DNA of 64,000 nucleotides, taken from NCBI GenBank assembly GCA_019459085.1, contig JAIBEW010000004.1:1-64000 (forward strand). The letters run 5' to 3'. Shown here in pieces: positions 50,393-59,833 of this stretch. Within the stretch, counting starts at the first letter, position 1. Each line of letters opens with the position of its first letter. Below the pieces are notes generated by a model, which was not told the origin of the DNA, made no database searches, and saw nothing but the letters and a program-made list of their open reading frames with translations. This DNA is from Kaistella sp. (GTDB lineage: Bacteria > Bacteroidota > Bacteroidia > Flavobacteriales > Weeksellaceae). Made by a program: the position numbers and the translations under genes.

Positions 50393-50977
50393 ATGCAGGA
50401 TTTCCTATTATATTTACAACTCGGCTGGGAACATATCATTTCTTTTGATGCCCTTGATCATCAGCTGTTTGTTTTGGTTTTGGTGGCTGCTTATTCGTTT
50501 AAGGAATCGAAAAAAATCCTTTGGCTCATCACCGCTTTTACCATCGGTCATTCCCTGACTTTGGCTTTAAGCATACTTGATATTGTTAGACTTCCTGTAA
50601 ACTGGGTAGAGTTTTTGATTCCGCTCACCATTTGCATTACCGCTCTGGATAATATTCTGATGAGAAATAAACGCCAGAATTTAATGCAGATGAACTATTA
50701 CCTGGCCTTATTTTTTGGCCTGATTCACGGAATGGGCTTTGCCAATACCGCAAGGCTTATGATAGCTGAAGAACAGAACATTGCAGTGCCGCTTCTGGGC
50801 TTCAACATCGGTTTAGAACTGGGACAGCTTTTAGTGGTATTGATAATTTTGATCGTAGAAATTTTATTGATGAAATTTCTGAAAGTCAAGAAACTTCACT
50901 GGATTGTCTTTACTTCAGCTGTTACGCTCATCATCGCGTTTATAATCTGTCTGGAAAGATTTCCTTTACATAAATGA
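50393..50977 (+). CDS. HupE/UreJ family membrane protein
   Basis: YLQLGWEHIISFDALDHQLFVLVL...ITAFTIGHSLTLALS...FGLIHGMGFA. Confidence 0.85.
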   Translation: MQDFLLYLQLGWEHIISFDALDHQLFVLVLVAAYSFKESKKILWLITAFTIGHSLTLALSILDIVRLPVNWVEFLIPLTICITALDNILMRNKRQNLMQMNYYLALFFGLIHGMGFANTARLMIAEEQNIAVPLLGFNIGLELGQLLVVLIILIVEILLMKFLKVKKLHWIVFTSAVTLIIAFIICLERFPLHK

Positions 50978-51022
50978 AAATAATTCTCTATTTTTGATTA
51001 AATTTTTTTAAAAACTTTGAAT

Positions 51023-53395
51023 ATGAAATTCAAATCCCTCCTTTTATCACTCTTCCTTCCGCTGGGTCTTTTTGCGCAGGATATCCAGAACAATCCATCG
51101 AGCAATCACGGAAACAAATTTGAACAGTTGGGCACCATGTTGCCCACTCCGAATATGTACAGAACCGCCTCTGGCGCGCCCGGACACGGCTACTGGCAAA
51201 ACCGCGCCGATTATGAAATTTCGGCTTTTCTTGATGAAGATAAAAGAAACCTGAAAGCTTCAGAAACAGTAACCTATTATAACAATTCGCCGGACGATCT
51301 GGAATATTTGTGGCTTCAGTTAGACGAAAACCAGCAGTCCTCTGTAAAAAATGCAGCGTATGACGGCGAGTCTACCCTGCCGCGACAGTCTCTTTCCGAT
51401 CGTTTGAGAGTTACTGAACTTCCGAAAAAAGACAATGGTTACGGCGTGAATCTCGAAAAAGTCACTGACGCCTCCGGAAATCCATTGAAATACACGGTGA
51501 ACAAAACCATGATGCGGATTGATTTGCCTAAAATTCTGAAAAAAGGTGAAAAATTTATATTTAAAATAGACTGGAATTACAACATTCCAAACCGAATGGC
51601 CATGGGCGGACGAGGTGGCTACGAAAATTTTCCGGAAGACGGAAACGATTTGTACACGATCACCCAATGGTTTCCTAGAATGTGCGTATACAGCGATTTC
51701 AAAGGATGGCAGAACAACCAGTTCACCGGAAGAGGCGAATTTGCACTGGTATTCGGGAATTATAAAGTCACCATGAATGTTCCTGCAGATCACATTGTGG
51801 CATCAACTGGAGTCGGGAAAAATTTCGAGCAGGTTCTGAGTCCGGCTCAGTTTTCACGGTGGAAGCAGGCTCAGAATGCTGCGGAACCTATGGAAATTGT
51901 CACTTTGGATGAAGCCAAAAGAGCAGAGAAAAACAAATCAAAGCAAAGAAAAACCTGGATTTTCGAAGCGGAAAACGTACGTGATTTTGCCTGGACTTCC
52001 TCCAGAAAATTTATTTGGGACGCGATGAAAGTCAACATTCCTGAAAACGGAAACCAGGTGATGGCCATGAGTTTATATCCAAAAGAAGCTTATAATTTAT
52101 ACCGCAAATTCTCGACAAAAGCGGTTGCCCACACGATAAAAACCTATTCAGAATTTACTGTTCCTTATCCATATCCTGTCGCGCAGTCTATTGAAGCTTC
52201 CAACGGAATGGAATATCCGATGATCTGTTTTAATTTCGGCAGAACCGAAAAAGACGGAACCTATTCTGAAGGCATCAAAAACGGAATGATTGGCGTGATT
52301 ATTCATGAAGTGGGACACAATTTCTTCCCGATGATCATTAATTCCGATGAAAGACAGTGGTCGTGGATGGATGAAGGCCTCAATACTTTTGTGGAATATC
52401 TGACCGAAGAAAAATGGGACAATAAATTCCCTTCCAGAAGAGGTCCGGCTCACACGATTGTAGATTATATGAAGCTCCCGAAAGATCAGCTGGAGCCAAT
52501 CATGACGAATTCTGAAAACATCAATCAGTTCGGCCCGAATGCGTATTCAAAACCGGCAACAGGTTTGAATATTCTACGTGAAACCATTATGGGACGGGAA
52601 CTTTTCGACAAAGCGTTTAAAACCTATTCTAAAAGATGGGCTTTCAAACATCCTGAACCGGCAGATTTTTTCAGAACGATGAATGATGCGAGTGCCGAAA
52701 ACCTCGACTGGTTTTGGCGCGGTTGGTTTTTCGGAATTAATGCTGTAGATATATCGATTGATAAAGTAACGGTGGCTTCACCGGATCTGGAAGCGGTGCC
52801 AAAATCTCAGGACATCACCTACAGTGTTGAAAAACCTCTGCAGAACAGTTTTGAAGATATTTCAAAAATCCGAAACCGCGAAGATAAAAACATAATCTTT
52901 TATACGGATCAAGATAAAGAAACCCAGGATTTCTACTGGCGCTACAACCGGGGTATGGAAAAGGTAGACAATGCCAAAAAATATACAATGAAGGTTGAGA
53001 ATACCGAAAAAGTTCCTGAAAAAGACAAGGCAAAACTGCAGAATATCAATGCCTACCAAATCGATTTCAGCAATAAAGGCGGTTTGGTGATGCCTATTAT
53101 TCTTGAATTTACCTTTGAAGATGGCAGCAAAATTACGGACAAATCTTCAGCACAGATCTGGAGAAAAAACGAGCAGAAAGTTTCCAAAACCTATTATTTC
53201 GATAAAAAATTAAAATCAGTTCAGCTCGATCCCATGAAAGAAACGGCGGACATCGATACTTCCAACAACTTCTGGGGCGAGATCCCTGAACCTTCATCTA
53301 AATTTCAGGTTTTCAAACAGAAAACCGAGGAAGCCAGAAGAGGCGCCGCACAGGAAAGGGTAAACCCAATGCAGGCAGCAGGAAAGAAAAATTAA
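51023..53395 (+). CDS. M1 family metallopeptidase
   Basis: GVIIHEVGHNFFPMIINSDERQWSWMDEGLNTFVEYL (HExxH-E); signal peptide. Confidence 0.92.
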   Translation: MKFKSLLLSLFLPLGLFAQDIQNNPSSNHGNKFEQLGTMLPTPNMYRTASGAPGHGYWQNRADYEISAFLDEDKRNLKASETVTYYNNSPDDLEYLWLQLDENQQSSVKNAAYDGESTLPRQSLSDRLRVTELPKKDNGYGVNLEKVTDASGNPLKYTVNKTMMRIDLPKILKKGEKFIFKIDWNYNIPNRMAMGGRGGYENFPEDGNDLYTITQWFPRMCVYSDFKGWQNNQFTGRGEFALVFGNYKVTMNVPADHIVASTGVGKNFEQVLSPAQFSRWKQAQNAAEPMEIVTLDEAKRAEKNKSKQRKTWIFEAENVRDFAWTSSRKFIWDAMKVNIPENGNQVMAMSLYPKEAYNLYRKFSTKAVAHTIKTYSEFTVPYPYPVAQSIEASNGMEYPMICFNFGRTEKDGTYSEGIKNGMIGVIIHEVGHNFFPMIINSDERQWSWMDEGLNTFVEYLTEEKWDNKFPSRRGPAHTIVDYMKLPKDQLEPIMTNSENINQFGPNAYSKPATGLNILRETIMGRELFDKAFKTYSKRWAFKHPEPADFFRTMNDASAENLDWFWRGWFFGINAVDISIDKVTVASPDLEAVPKSQDITYSVEKPLQNSFEDISKIRNREDKNIIFYTDQDKETQDFYWRYNRGMEKVDNAKKYTMKVENTEKVPEKDKAKLQNINAYQIDFSNKGGLVMPIILEFTFEDGSKITDKSSAQIWRKNEQKVSKTYYFDKKLKSVQLDPMKETADIDTSNNFWGEIPEPSSKFQVFKQKTEEARRGAAQERVNPMQAAGKKN

Positions 53396-53400
53396 ACACA

Positions 53401-53433
53401 AAAAAAGTCATTCAGATCTGAATGACTTTTTTT
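53401..53433 (+). terminator. Terminator of the M1 peptidase gene
   Basis: AAAAAAGTCATTCAGATCTGAATGACTTTTTTT palindrome. Confidence 0.85.
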
Positions 53434-53526
53434 CTGCCAAAATTTCACTCTGTTTGCGAAAATCTGCCAAAATTTAACAACCGGAAAGCCACATCCCGCC
53501 GAGATCATCATTGGCAAAGTTTTGGA
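53434..53526 (+). promoter_or_regulatory. groES upstream region: two CTGCCAAAATTT direct repeats (30-bp spacing) and TTGG-N10-GA element
   Basis: CTGCCAAAATTT at 53434 and 53464; TTGGCAAAGTTTTGGAG at 53511. Function is inference. Confidence 0.45.
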
Positions 53527-53568
53527 GAAACAGATGGCAAGTCAAAAATTTAACTAAAACAATATAAT

Positions 53569-53847
53569 ATGTCAGTAAATTTCAAACCATTAGCAGACCG
53601 CGTTCTTATTGAACCCAACGCTGCCGAAACTACAACTGCCTCAGGAATCATTATTCCGGATACCGCAAAAGAAAAACCACAAGAAGGAACCGTAATCGCT
53701 GTCGGAAACGGCAAAATCGATGAACCAATGACGGTTAAAGCCGGAGACAAAGTTTTGTACGGAAAATATTCAGGTTCTGAATTGAAACTGGATGGTAAAG
53801 ATTACCTCATCGTAAGAGAATCTGATTTATTGGGAATTTTGGGCTAA
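53569..53847 (+). CDS. groES: Co-chaperone GroES
   Basis: [41 protein letters not shown]. Confidence 0.98.
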   Translation: MSVNFKPLADRVLIEPNAAETTTASGIIIPDTAKEKPQEGTVIAVGNGKIDEPMTVKAGDKVLYGKYSGSELKLDGKDYLIVRESDLLGILG

Positions 53848-53879
53848 AAGCCTTAAGCGATAAGCAGTAGGCTATGAGA
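53845..53879 (+). repeat. Period-7 array TAAAAGC CTTAAGC GATAAGC AGTAGGC TATGAGA
   Basis: Exact 7-nt phase from the groES stop codon to the start codon of the next gene. Confidence 0.85.
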
Positions 53880-54227
53880 GACTACAAAAAATATGATGTT
53901 TGGAATTTAGCACATGCTATTACAAAAGATATCTATTTGGTTTCTCAGAATTTTCCGAGAGAGGAACTTTTCGGTCTTACTTCACAGATCCGCCGTGCAG
54001 CAATCTCTATTCCGTCCAATATTGCGGAAGGTTGCGGCAGGGGTTCAGATAAGGAATTTGCCCGGTTCGTTGAAATCAGTATCGGATCAACCAATGAAAC
54101 AGAATATCAGTTATTTCTGGCTTTTGATCTTAATTTTATCGACTTGGAAAATTACGAACTACTTGCTGAACGCTTAAATATTTTACGACAGAAATTAATA
54201 CAACTCAGAAAAAAATTATTAGAATAA
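53874..54227 (+). CDS. Four helix bundle protein (23S-IVP/TIGR02436-like) between groES and groEL
   Basis: [62 protein letters not shown]. Confidence 0.92.
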   Translation: MRDYKKYDVWNLAHAITKDIYLVSQNFPREELFGLTSQIRRAAISIPSNIAEGCGRGSDKEFARFVEISIGSTNETEYQLFLAFDLNFIDLENYELLAERLNILRQKLIQLRKKLLE

Positions 54228-54228
54228 A

Positions 54229-55895
<1,667 letters not shown>

Positions 55896-55897
<2 letters not shown>

Positions 55898-55965
55898 GCG
55901 GCTTCGCGCCATAAGCATTAAGCAATAGGCTTTAAGCTTACAGCATACTGCCTAAAGCATATAGC
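55896..55965 (+). repeat. Period-7 array after groEL (AAGCGGC TTCGCGC CATAAGC ATTAAGC AATAGGC TTTAAGC TTACAGC ATACTGC CTAAAGC ATATAGC)
   Basis: Ten consecutive heptads all ending in GC. Confidence 0.85.
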
Positions 55966-55969
55966 AACA

Positions 55970-56003
55970 AAAAATCCGTTCAGAATTTTCTGAGCGGATT
56001 TTT
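55970..56003 (+). terminator. groEL terminator, copy 1
   Basis: AAAAATCCGTTCAGAATTTTCTGAGCGGATTTTT. Confidence 0.75.
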
Positions 56004-56082
56004 GCGTCATTGCGGGCCAACTTGCGTTATTGCGAGAGCGGCTTCCGACGCCAGTCGGGAGCTGCAACGAAGCAGTCCCATC
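56004..56082. repeat. REP-like dispersed repeat remnant (GCGTCATTGCG...hairpin...GCAACGAAGCAGTCCCA)
   Basis: CATTGCG...ACGAAGCA(A/G)TCC pattern with central hairpin GCTTCCGAC-GCCA-GTCGGGAGC at 56041-56062. Confidence 0.6.
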
Positions 56083-56092
56083 TATAAACACC

Positions 56093-56126
56093 AAATCCGT
56101 TTAGAAAATTTTGAGTGGATTTTTTA
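56093..56126 (+). terminator. Degenerate second copy of the groEL terminator
   Basis: AAATCCGTTTAGAAAATTTTGAGTGGATTTTTT aligns with copy 1. Confidence 0.6.
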
Positions 56127-56210
56127 CGTATTTTTTTCAAGTTTTGTGGATTGAGTTAATATTCGCATATTTGAGTATACTACATTTCACTGAAACCCCA
56201 CATATTACTA

Positions 56211-57350
56211 ATGGATGAAAACTTAATTGCATTCGCAGACGAATCAGGAAATAATTCTTTTAACTTTAAAGAACAAGGAAGTCATTTTGTCGTTGCGACT
56301 GTAATCGCAAAAAAAGGGAATTTAGATAAAATAAAAGAGGGAATTGATGAAATTCGGAAAAAGCATAAATTTCAAACCGGAGAAATAAAATCTTCAGGTG
56401 TTGCGGGAAATCACAAAAGAAGAATTGCCATTTTACAAGACCTTGTAAAACTTGACATTTTTGTTTACGCTGTTGTGGTTGATAAAACCAAACTTAATGG
56501 AAAAGGGTTTGAATTTAAAAAATCATTTTATAAGTATCTTAATAACTTACTCTACAGAGAACTTTTCAGAACTTTCCCAGAGATTGATTTGTATGTAGAT
56601 GAGCACGGAGCTAACGATTATATGGTTGAATTCAAAAAATATGTTGAAAAAAATCACCCAAAAAATTTATTTTACGGGTACGAGTTCAATGTCTTAGATA
56701 GTAAAAAGAGTGAATTCATTCAATTGGCTGACTTCATCGCCGGAACATTGAATTATATTTATGATGAAAATAAAAAATCAGAATACAGCAAAGAATTTGA
56801 GGATTTATTAATCCCAATTATCAGTGGAATAACTTTTTTTCCGAGAGATTATACTCTAGAGGAATACTTAAAATCAAATATTGACGAGGATTTTGATAAA
56901 AAAATAGCGGAAGTAAGTTATATTAGAGCAATTGATTTTATTGAGAAAGAAAAAATGGATAGTCAACAAAGGATTGACCAAGCAAACTTTCTAAAGTTAT
57001 TACTTCTTTTACAAAGAGTGTATCCAAAAAATAAATTCACTACCACCAATGAATTAATGAAGCACATGAACCAAGGTAGAGAAGATGATTTAAAAGAGGA
57101 ATACTTTAGAACAAAAGTTGTTGGGAGTTTGAGAGACCGGGGTGTATTAATCGCATCAAGTAGAACAGGCTACAAGATACCGACGACAGAAAGGGATTTA
57201 AACAGTTTTATTAATCATGGCAAAAGAATAATTCTTCCAATGCTCAATCGCATAAGCGAAGCAAGGAAAACAATAAAATTTGCGACGGGAAATGATTTGG
57301 ATATTTTACAGAAACCGGAATTTGAAGAATTGAAAAAGCTTCTCGAATAA
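56211..57350 (+). CDS. DUF3800-like protein with C-terminal extension
   Basis: N-terminal FADESGNNSF...SHFVVATVIA, DLYVDEHG, FIQLADFIAGTLNY as in DUF3800; extra ~140 aa C-terminal helical region. Confidence 0.75.
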   Translation: MDENLIAFADESGNNSFNFKEQGSHFVVATVIAKKGNLDKIKEGIDEIRKKHKFQTGEIKSSGVAGNHKRRIAILQDLVKLDIFVYAVVVDKTKLNGKGFEFKKSFYKYLNNLLYRELFRTFPEIDLYVDEHGANDYMVEFKKYVEKNHPKNLFYGYEFNVLDSKKSEFIQLADFIAGTLNYIYDENKKSEYSKEFEDLLIPIISGITFFPRDYTLEEYLKSNIDEDFDKKIAEVSYIRAIDFIEKEKMDSQQRIDQANFLKLLLLLQRVYPKNKFTTTNELMKHMNQGREDDLKEEYFRTKVVGSLRDRGVLIASSRTGYKIPTTERDLNSFINHGKRIILPMLNRISEARKTIKFATGNDLDILQKPEFEELKKLLE

Positions 57351-57370
57351 AGAAAGGACCACCTCCTCTA

Positions 57371-57385
57371 CGAATCGCAGATTCG
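57371..57385. other. Perfect hairpin CGAATC-GCA-GATTCG just upstream of the 19-bp direct repeat
   Basis: Read directly. Confidence 0.6.
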
Positions 57386-57391
57386 GCGCAG

Positions 57392-57410
57392 TCAATCCTT
57401 TCATGTGCCC
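57392..57410. repeat. 19-bp direct repeat, left copy (TCAATCCTTTCATGTGCCC)
   Basis: Identical to 57882-57900. Confidence 0.9.
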
Positions 57411-57462
57411 CAAGTGAATTTCTCGTTGTACATATAGCAAGTTATAGCCTATTAAAAAAATT

Positions 57463-57876
57463 ATGCTCAAAATCGAATTCGAAGAACCTCATATTGAAAC
57501 ATGTGATTGCTGTGGAAAAGGAATTGTAAAGTTGACCCGTTTTGTTTATGAAGATGATGATGCTTTTGCAATTTATTATGCAAAGTTCACGAAAGAACAT
57601 GAAGACAAGGTGGTTACCGGAATTATCAGCATTGGAGATTGGGGAAATGACGAGGAGCCAAAAACCCGCACCGCTTTTCCTTTTAGGATTTGGACAAACG
57701 ACGAAAACTATCAGGTTGGCCTTATGGACAAGGAAGAATCTTCCTGGCAACAAGACTTACTCGGAAATATCCTTGACCGAAGTGAAGCGCTAAATCATCC
57801 CTGGATCAAAGATGTTTTTCATATTACCGACCATATAGTTACAGAAGACAAAGAAGTTATTGAATATCTTTCTTAA
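57463..57876 (+). CDS. Hypothetical protein with N-terminal CxCC zinc-knuckle-like motif
   Basis: ETCDCCGKGIVKLTRFVYEDDDAFAIYYAKFTKEHEDKVVTGIISIGDWG; full ORF between direct repeats. Confidence 0.65.
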   Translation: MLKIEFEEPHIETCDCCGKGIVKLTRFVYEDDDAFAIYYAKFTKEHEDKVVTGIISIGDWGNDEEPKTRTAFPFRIWTNDENYQVGLMDKEESSWQQDLLGNILDRSEALNHPWIKDVFHITDHIVTEDKEVIEYLS

Positions 57877-57881
57877 AATCT

Positions 57882-57900
57882 TCAATCCTTTCATGTGCCC
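57882..57900. repeat. 19-bp direct repeat, right copy (TCAATCCTTTCATGTGCCC)
   Basis: Identical to 57392-57410. Confidence 0.9.
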
Positions 57901-58123
57901 TCCATTCCGGTCTCCAACCCCATCCACCCGCTCCTGAACTCCTCCGAACCATTAATTTAATCCGCCAATGGAGCATTTTAATCTTCTGTTCCGGTTGATC
58001 AGACCAAATTTGGTTTTTACCGACCCGAAATTTCAGGTAATTCACCCTAAAATTGAAATAATAAAGCCGACCGATGGATTAATTTAATGGTCCAATCCTG
58101 TAAAATGACCGAGTAGACCACTG

Positions 58124-58148
58124 AAAAAGCCCGCCAATGGGGCGGGCC
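58124..58148 (-). terminator. Terminator of the 58168-58653 gene
   Basis: On - strand: GCCCGCC-CCATT-GGCGGGC-TTTTT. Confidence 0.8.
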
Positions 58149-58167
58149 GGTTAAATGATGTGGTCGG

Positions 58168-58653
58168 TTACGGCATCGGCGGTGGAGAATTGGTGTTTTT
58201 ACCGCTTCGGCTGAAGAACTGTTTCAGTTCGCTCTGCTTGGTTTCGAATCCTTCCGCGCCGGTTCCGGCGCGGTAGCTGGTATAGGCATAATCGGCCAGC
58301 GCCGCCTGGTAGTTATCATAATCGTGGAGGGTCTTGGCGTTCTTCAGTTTGGTCACCATTGCTTCCAGACTCGTAATCAGGCTGTCGAGCACTTCCCTGC
58401 TTTTGAGATCCCTTTCAAACTCCTCCCAGTCCACATCGGACACCGAAAGGCCGGGGTTGCTTTTATGGTAATCGTTCACTTTGTTCACGAGCAGCTTGTT
58501 CTGTTCGTTGATGCTGCCGTACCGCTGCCGTTCTTCGCTGGTGAGTGTTACATTCACTGCACTCAGTGCATTTTCCAATTCAGCAACTGCAGCTTTTGCG
58601 GCAGTTACCTGTGCTGCGCTCAGGTGCGCGCTGTTTAAATTAGTTAATGGCAT
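58168..58653 (-). CDS. Hypothetical all-alpha 161-aa protein without signal peptide or Cys
   Basis: ORF with own terminator; N-terminal LNSAHLSAAQVTAAKAAVAELENAL, Pro-rich end NSPPPMP. Confidence 0.65.
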   Translation of the reverse strand: MPLTNLNSAHLSAAQVTAAKAAVAELENALSAVNVTLTSEERQRYGSINEQNKLLVNKVNDYHKSNPGLSVSDVDWEEFERDLKSREVLDSLITSLEAMVTKLKNAKTLHDYDNYQAALADYAYTSYRAGTGAEGFETKQSELKQFFSRSGKNTNSPPPMP

Positions 58654-58896
58654 AGTATGAAGTTTTTTTGTTGAATAAAATTAATAATTTTTCCAATACC
58701 AAAACATAACCTACTGACTTTTAACACATCAAGACTAAACAATTCAATTACTTTTCTTCATTCAGAGGGCTTATAACAGGTATTTTTCATCAAATAAAAC
58801 AGTCCAGTTTATAATTTGCAAACTTGTTTATTATATTTGGTGTAAGGAATAAGTACTATGTTTATGATATAGGTACGGACACTGCTTGTGAATCCG

Positions 58897-58932
58897 CCAC
58901 GGATCTTTACAATTTTTGCAGTCCATCCGTGG
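58897..58932. other. Intergenic hairpin CCACGGAT-N20-ATCCGTGG
   Basis: Perfect 8-bp inverted repeat. Confidence 0.5.
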
Positions 58933-58983
58933 AACTTATCTCACATCTTAACAGCGTACAGCATTAACAAAAATTTTACACCA

Positions 58984-59829
58984 ATGATAATTGCGATTAC
59001 GGTTTTAAGTATAATATTGATAGGAGTTGGGTTTATCGTTACTGAAAATAACGCCAACCAATTACTCACTGGATACAATACAATGCCTGAGGAGGAAAGA
59101 CAAAAATTTGATATTAAATCTTATATCACGTATTTTAGAAATTTCCATATTTTCTTAGGAATTTCATTGTTTGTGATTGGTTTCCTCCTTTACTATTTTA
59201 TAGACTCTGATTGGAGCGGAATTTTTATGGGAACTTATCCTATTCTTGCCTACGTTTACTTTATTTGGAAAAGTAATAAATTTTCAAAACAAGACGATAA
59301 AAAGCAAAATAGGAAAGCTCTGATTGCCATGGGTATTATGATAGTAGTTTTCACCTCAATTGTTTTTATGTTTTACAGCAGCTTAAAAGATAATAGTATT
59401 GAGATGAACAATCAGATGATCAACATACAGGGAGATTTTGGGATAGATTTAAAAACAAATGAAGTAAAATCAGTTGAACTTGTAAACAACCTGCCTAATA
59501 TAACGAGTAAAGTAAATGGATTTGCCCTGGAAACCATACTTAAAGGATATTTTAAAACCGACGATGGGGAAAAAGTAAAGCTGTTGATTAATTCAGACAA
59601 AAAACCAGTAATTTTAATAACCACAACTAAAGATCAAAAAATATACTATCAAAAGATAGGTCAAACGCTGAAATTTATAGTGAATTACAAAAGGTTATTG
59701 GAAATAAAAATTTCCGCTAATAAGTTGAAGTTCTGTTTTATAAGCCAAGAAAATAATACTACTCTACTTCCCCAGCTTCCAGTTCCCGCACGAATCCTTT
59801 CGTGTGGCACACGGTTCCCCGGGAGCTAA
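58984..59829 (+). CDS. Hypothetical multi-pass membrane protein
   Basis: MIIAITVLSIILIGVGFIVTE and further TM segments; C terminus runs into the hairpin repeat at 59786-59808. Confidence 0.55.
   Translation: MIIAITVLSIILIGVGFIVTENNANQLLTGYNTMPEEERQKFDIKSYITYFRNFHIFLGISLFVIGFLLYYFIDSDWSGIFMGTYPILAYVYFIWKSNKFSKQDDKKQNRKALIAMGIMIVVFTSIVFMFYSSLKDNSIEMNNQMINIQGDFGIDLKTNEVKSVELVNNLPNITSKVNGFALETILKGYFKTDDGEKVKLLINSDKKPVILITTTKDQKIYYQKIGQTLKFIVNYKRLLEIKISANKLKFCFISQENNTTLLPQLPVPARILSCGTRFPGS
59786..59808. repeat. Hairpin and degenerate relative of the 19-bp repeat (CGCACGAATCCTTTCGTGTGGC)
   Basis: CACGAA-TCCT-TTCGTG stem; AATCCTTTCGTGTGGC vs AATCCTTTCATGTGCC. Confidence 0.6.
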
Positions 59830-59833
59830 TGAA

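Noticed and set aside
57857-58045. 62-aa - strand ORF across the right 19-bp repeat
   Set aside because: Low-complexity Gly/Trp/Arg run from repeat DNA, overlaps the end of the + strand gene
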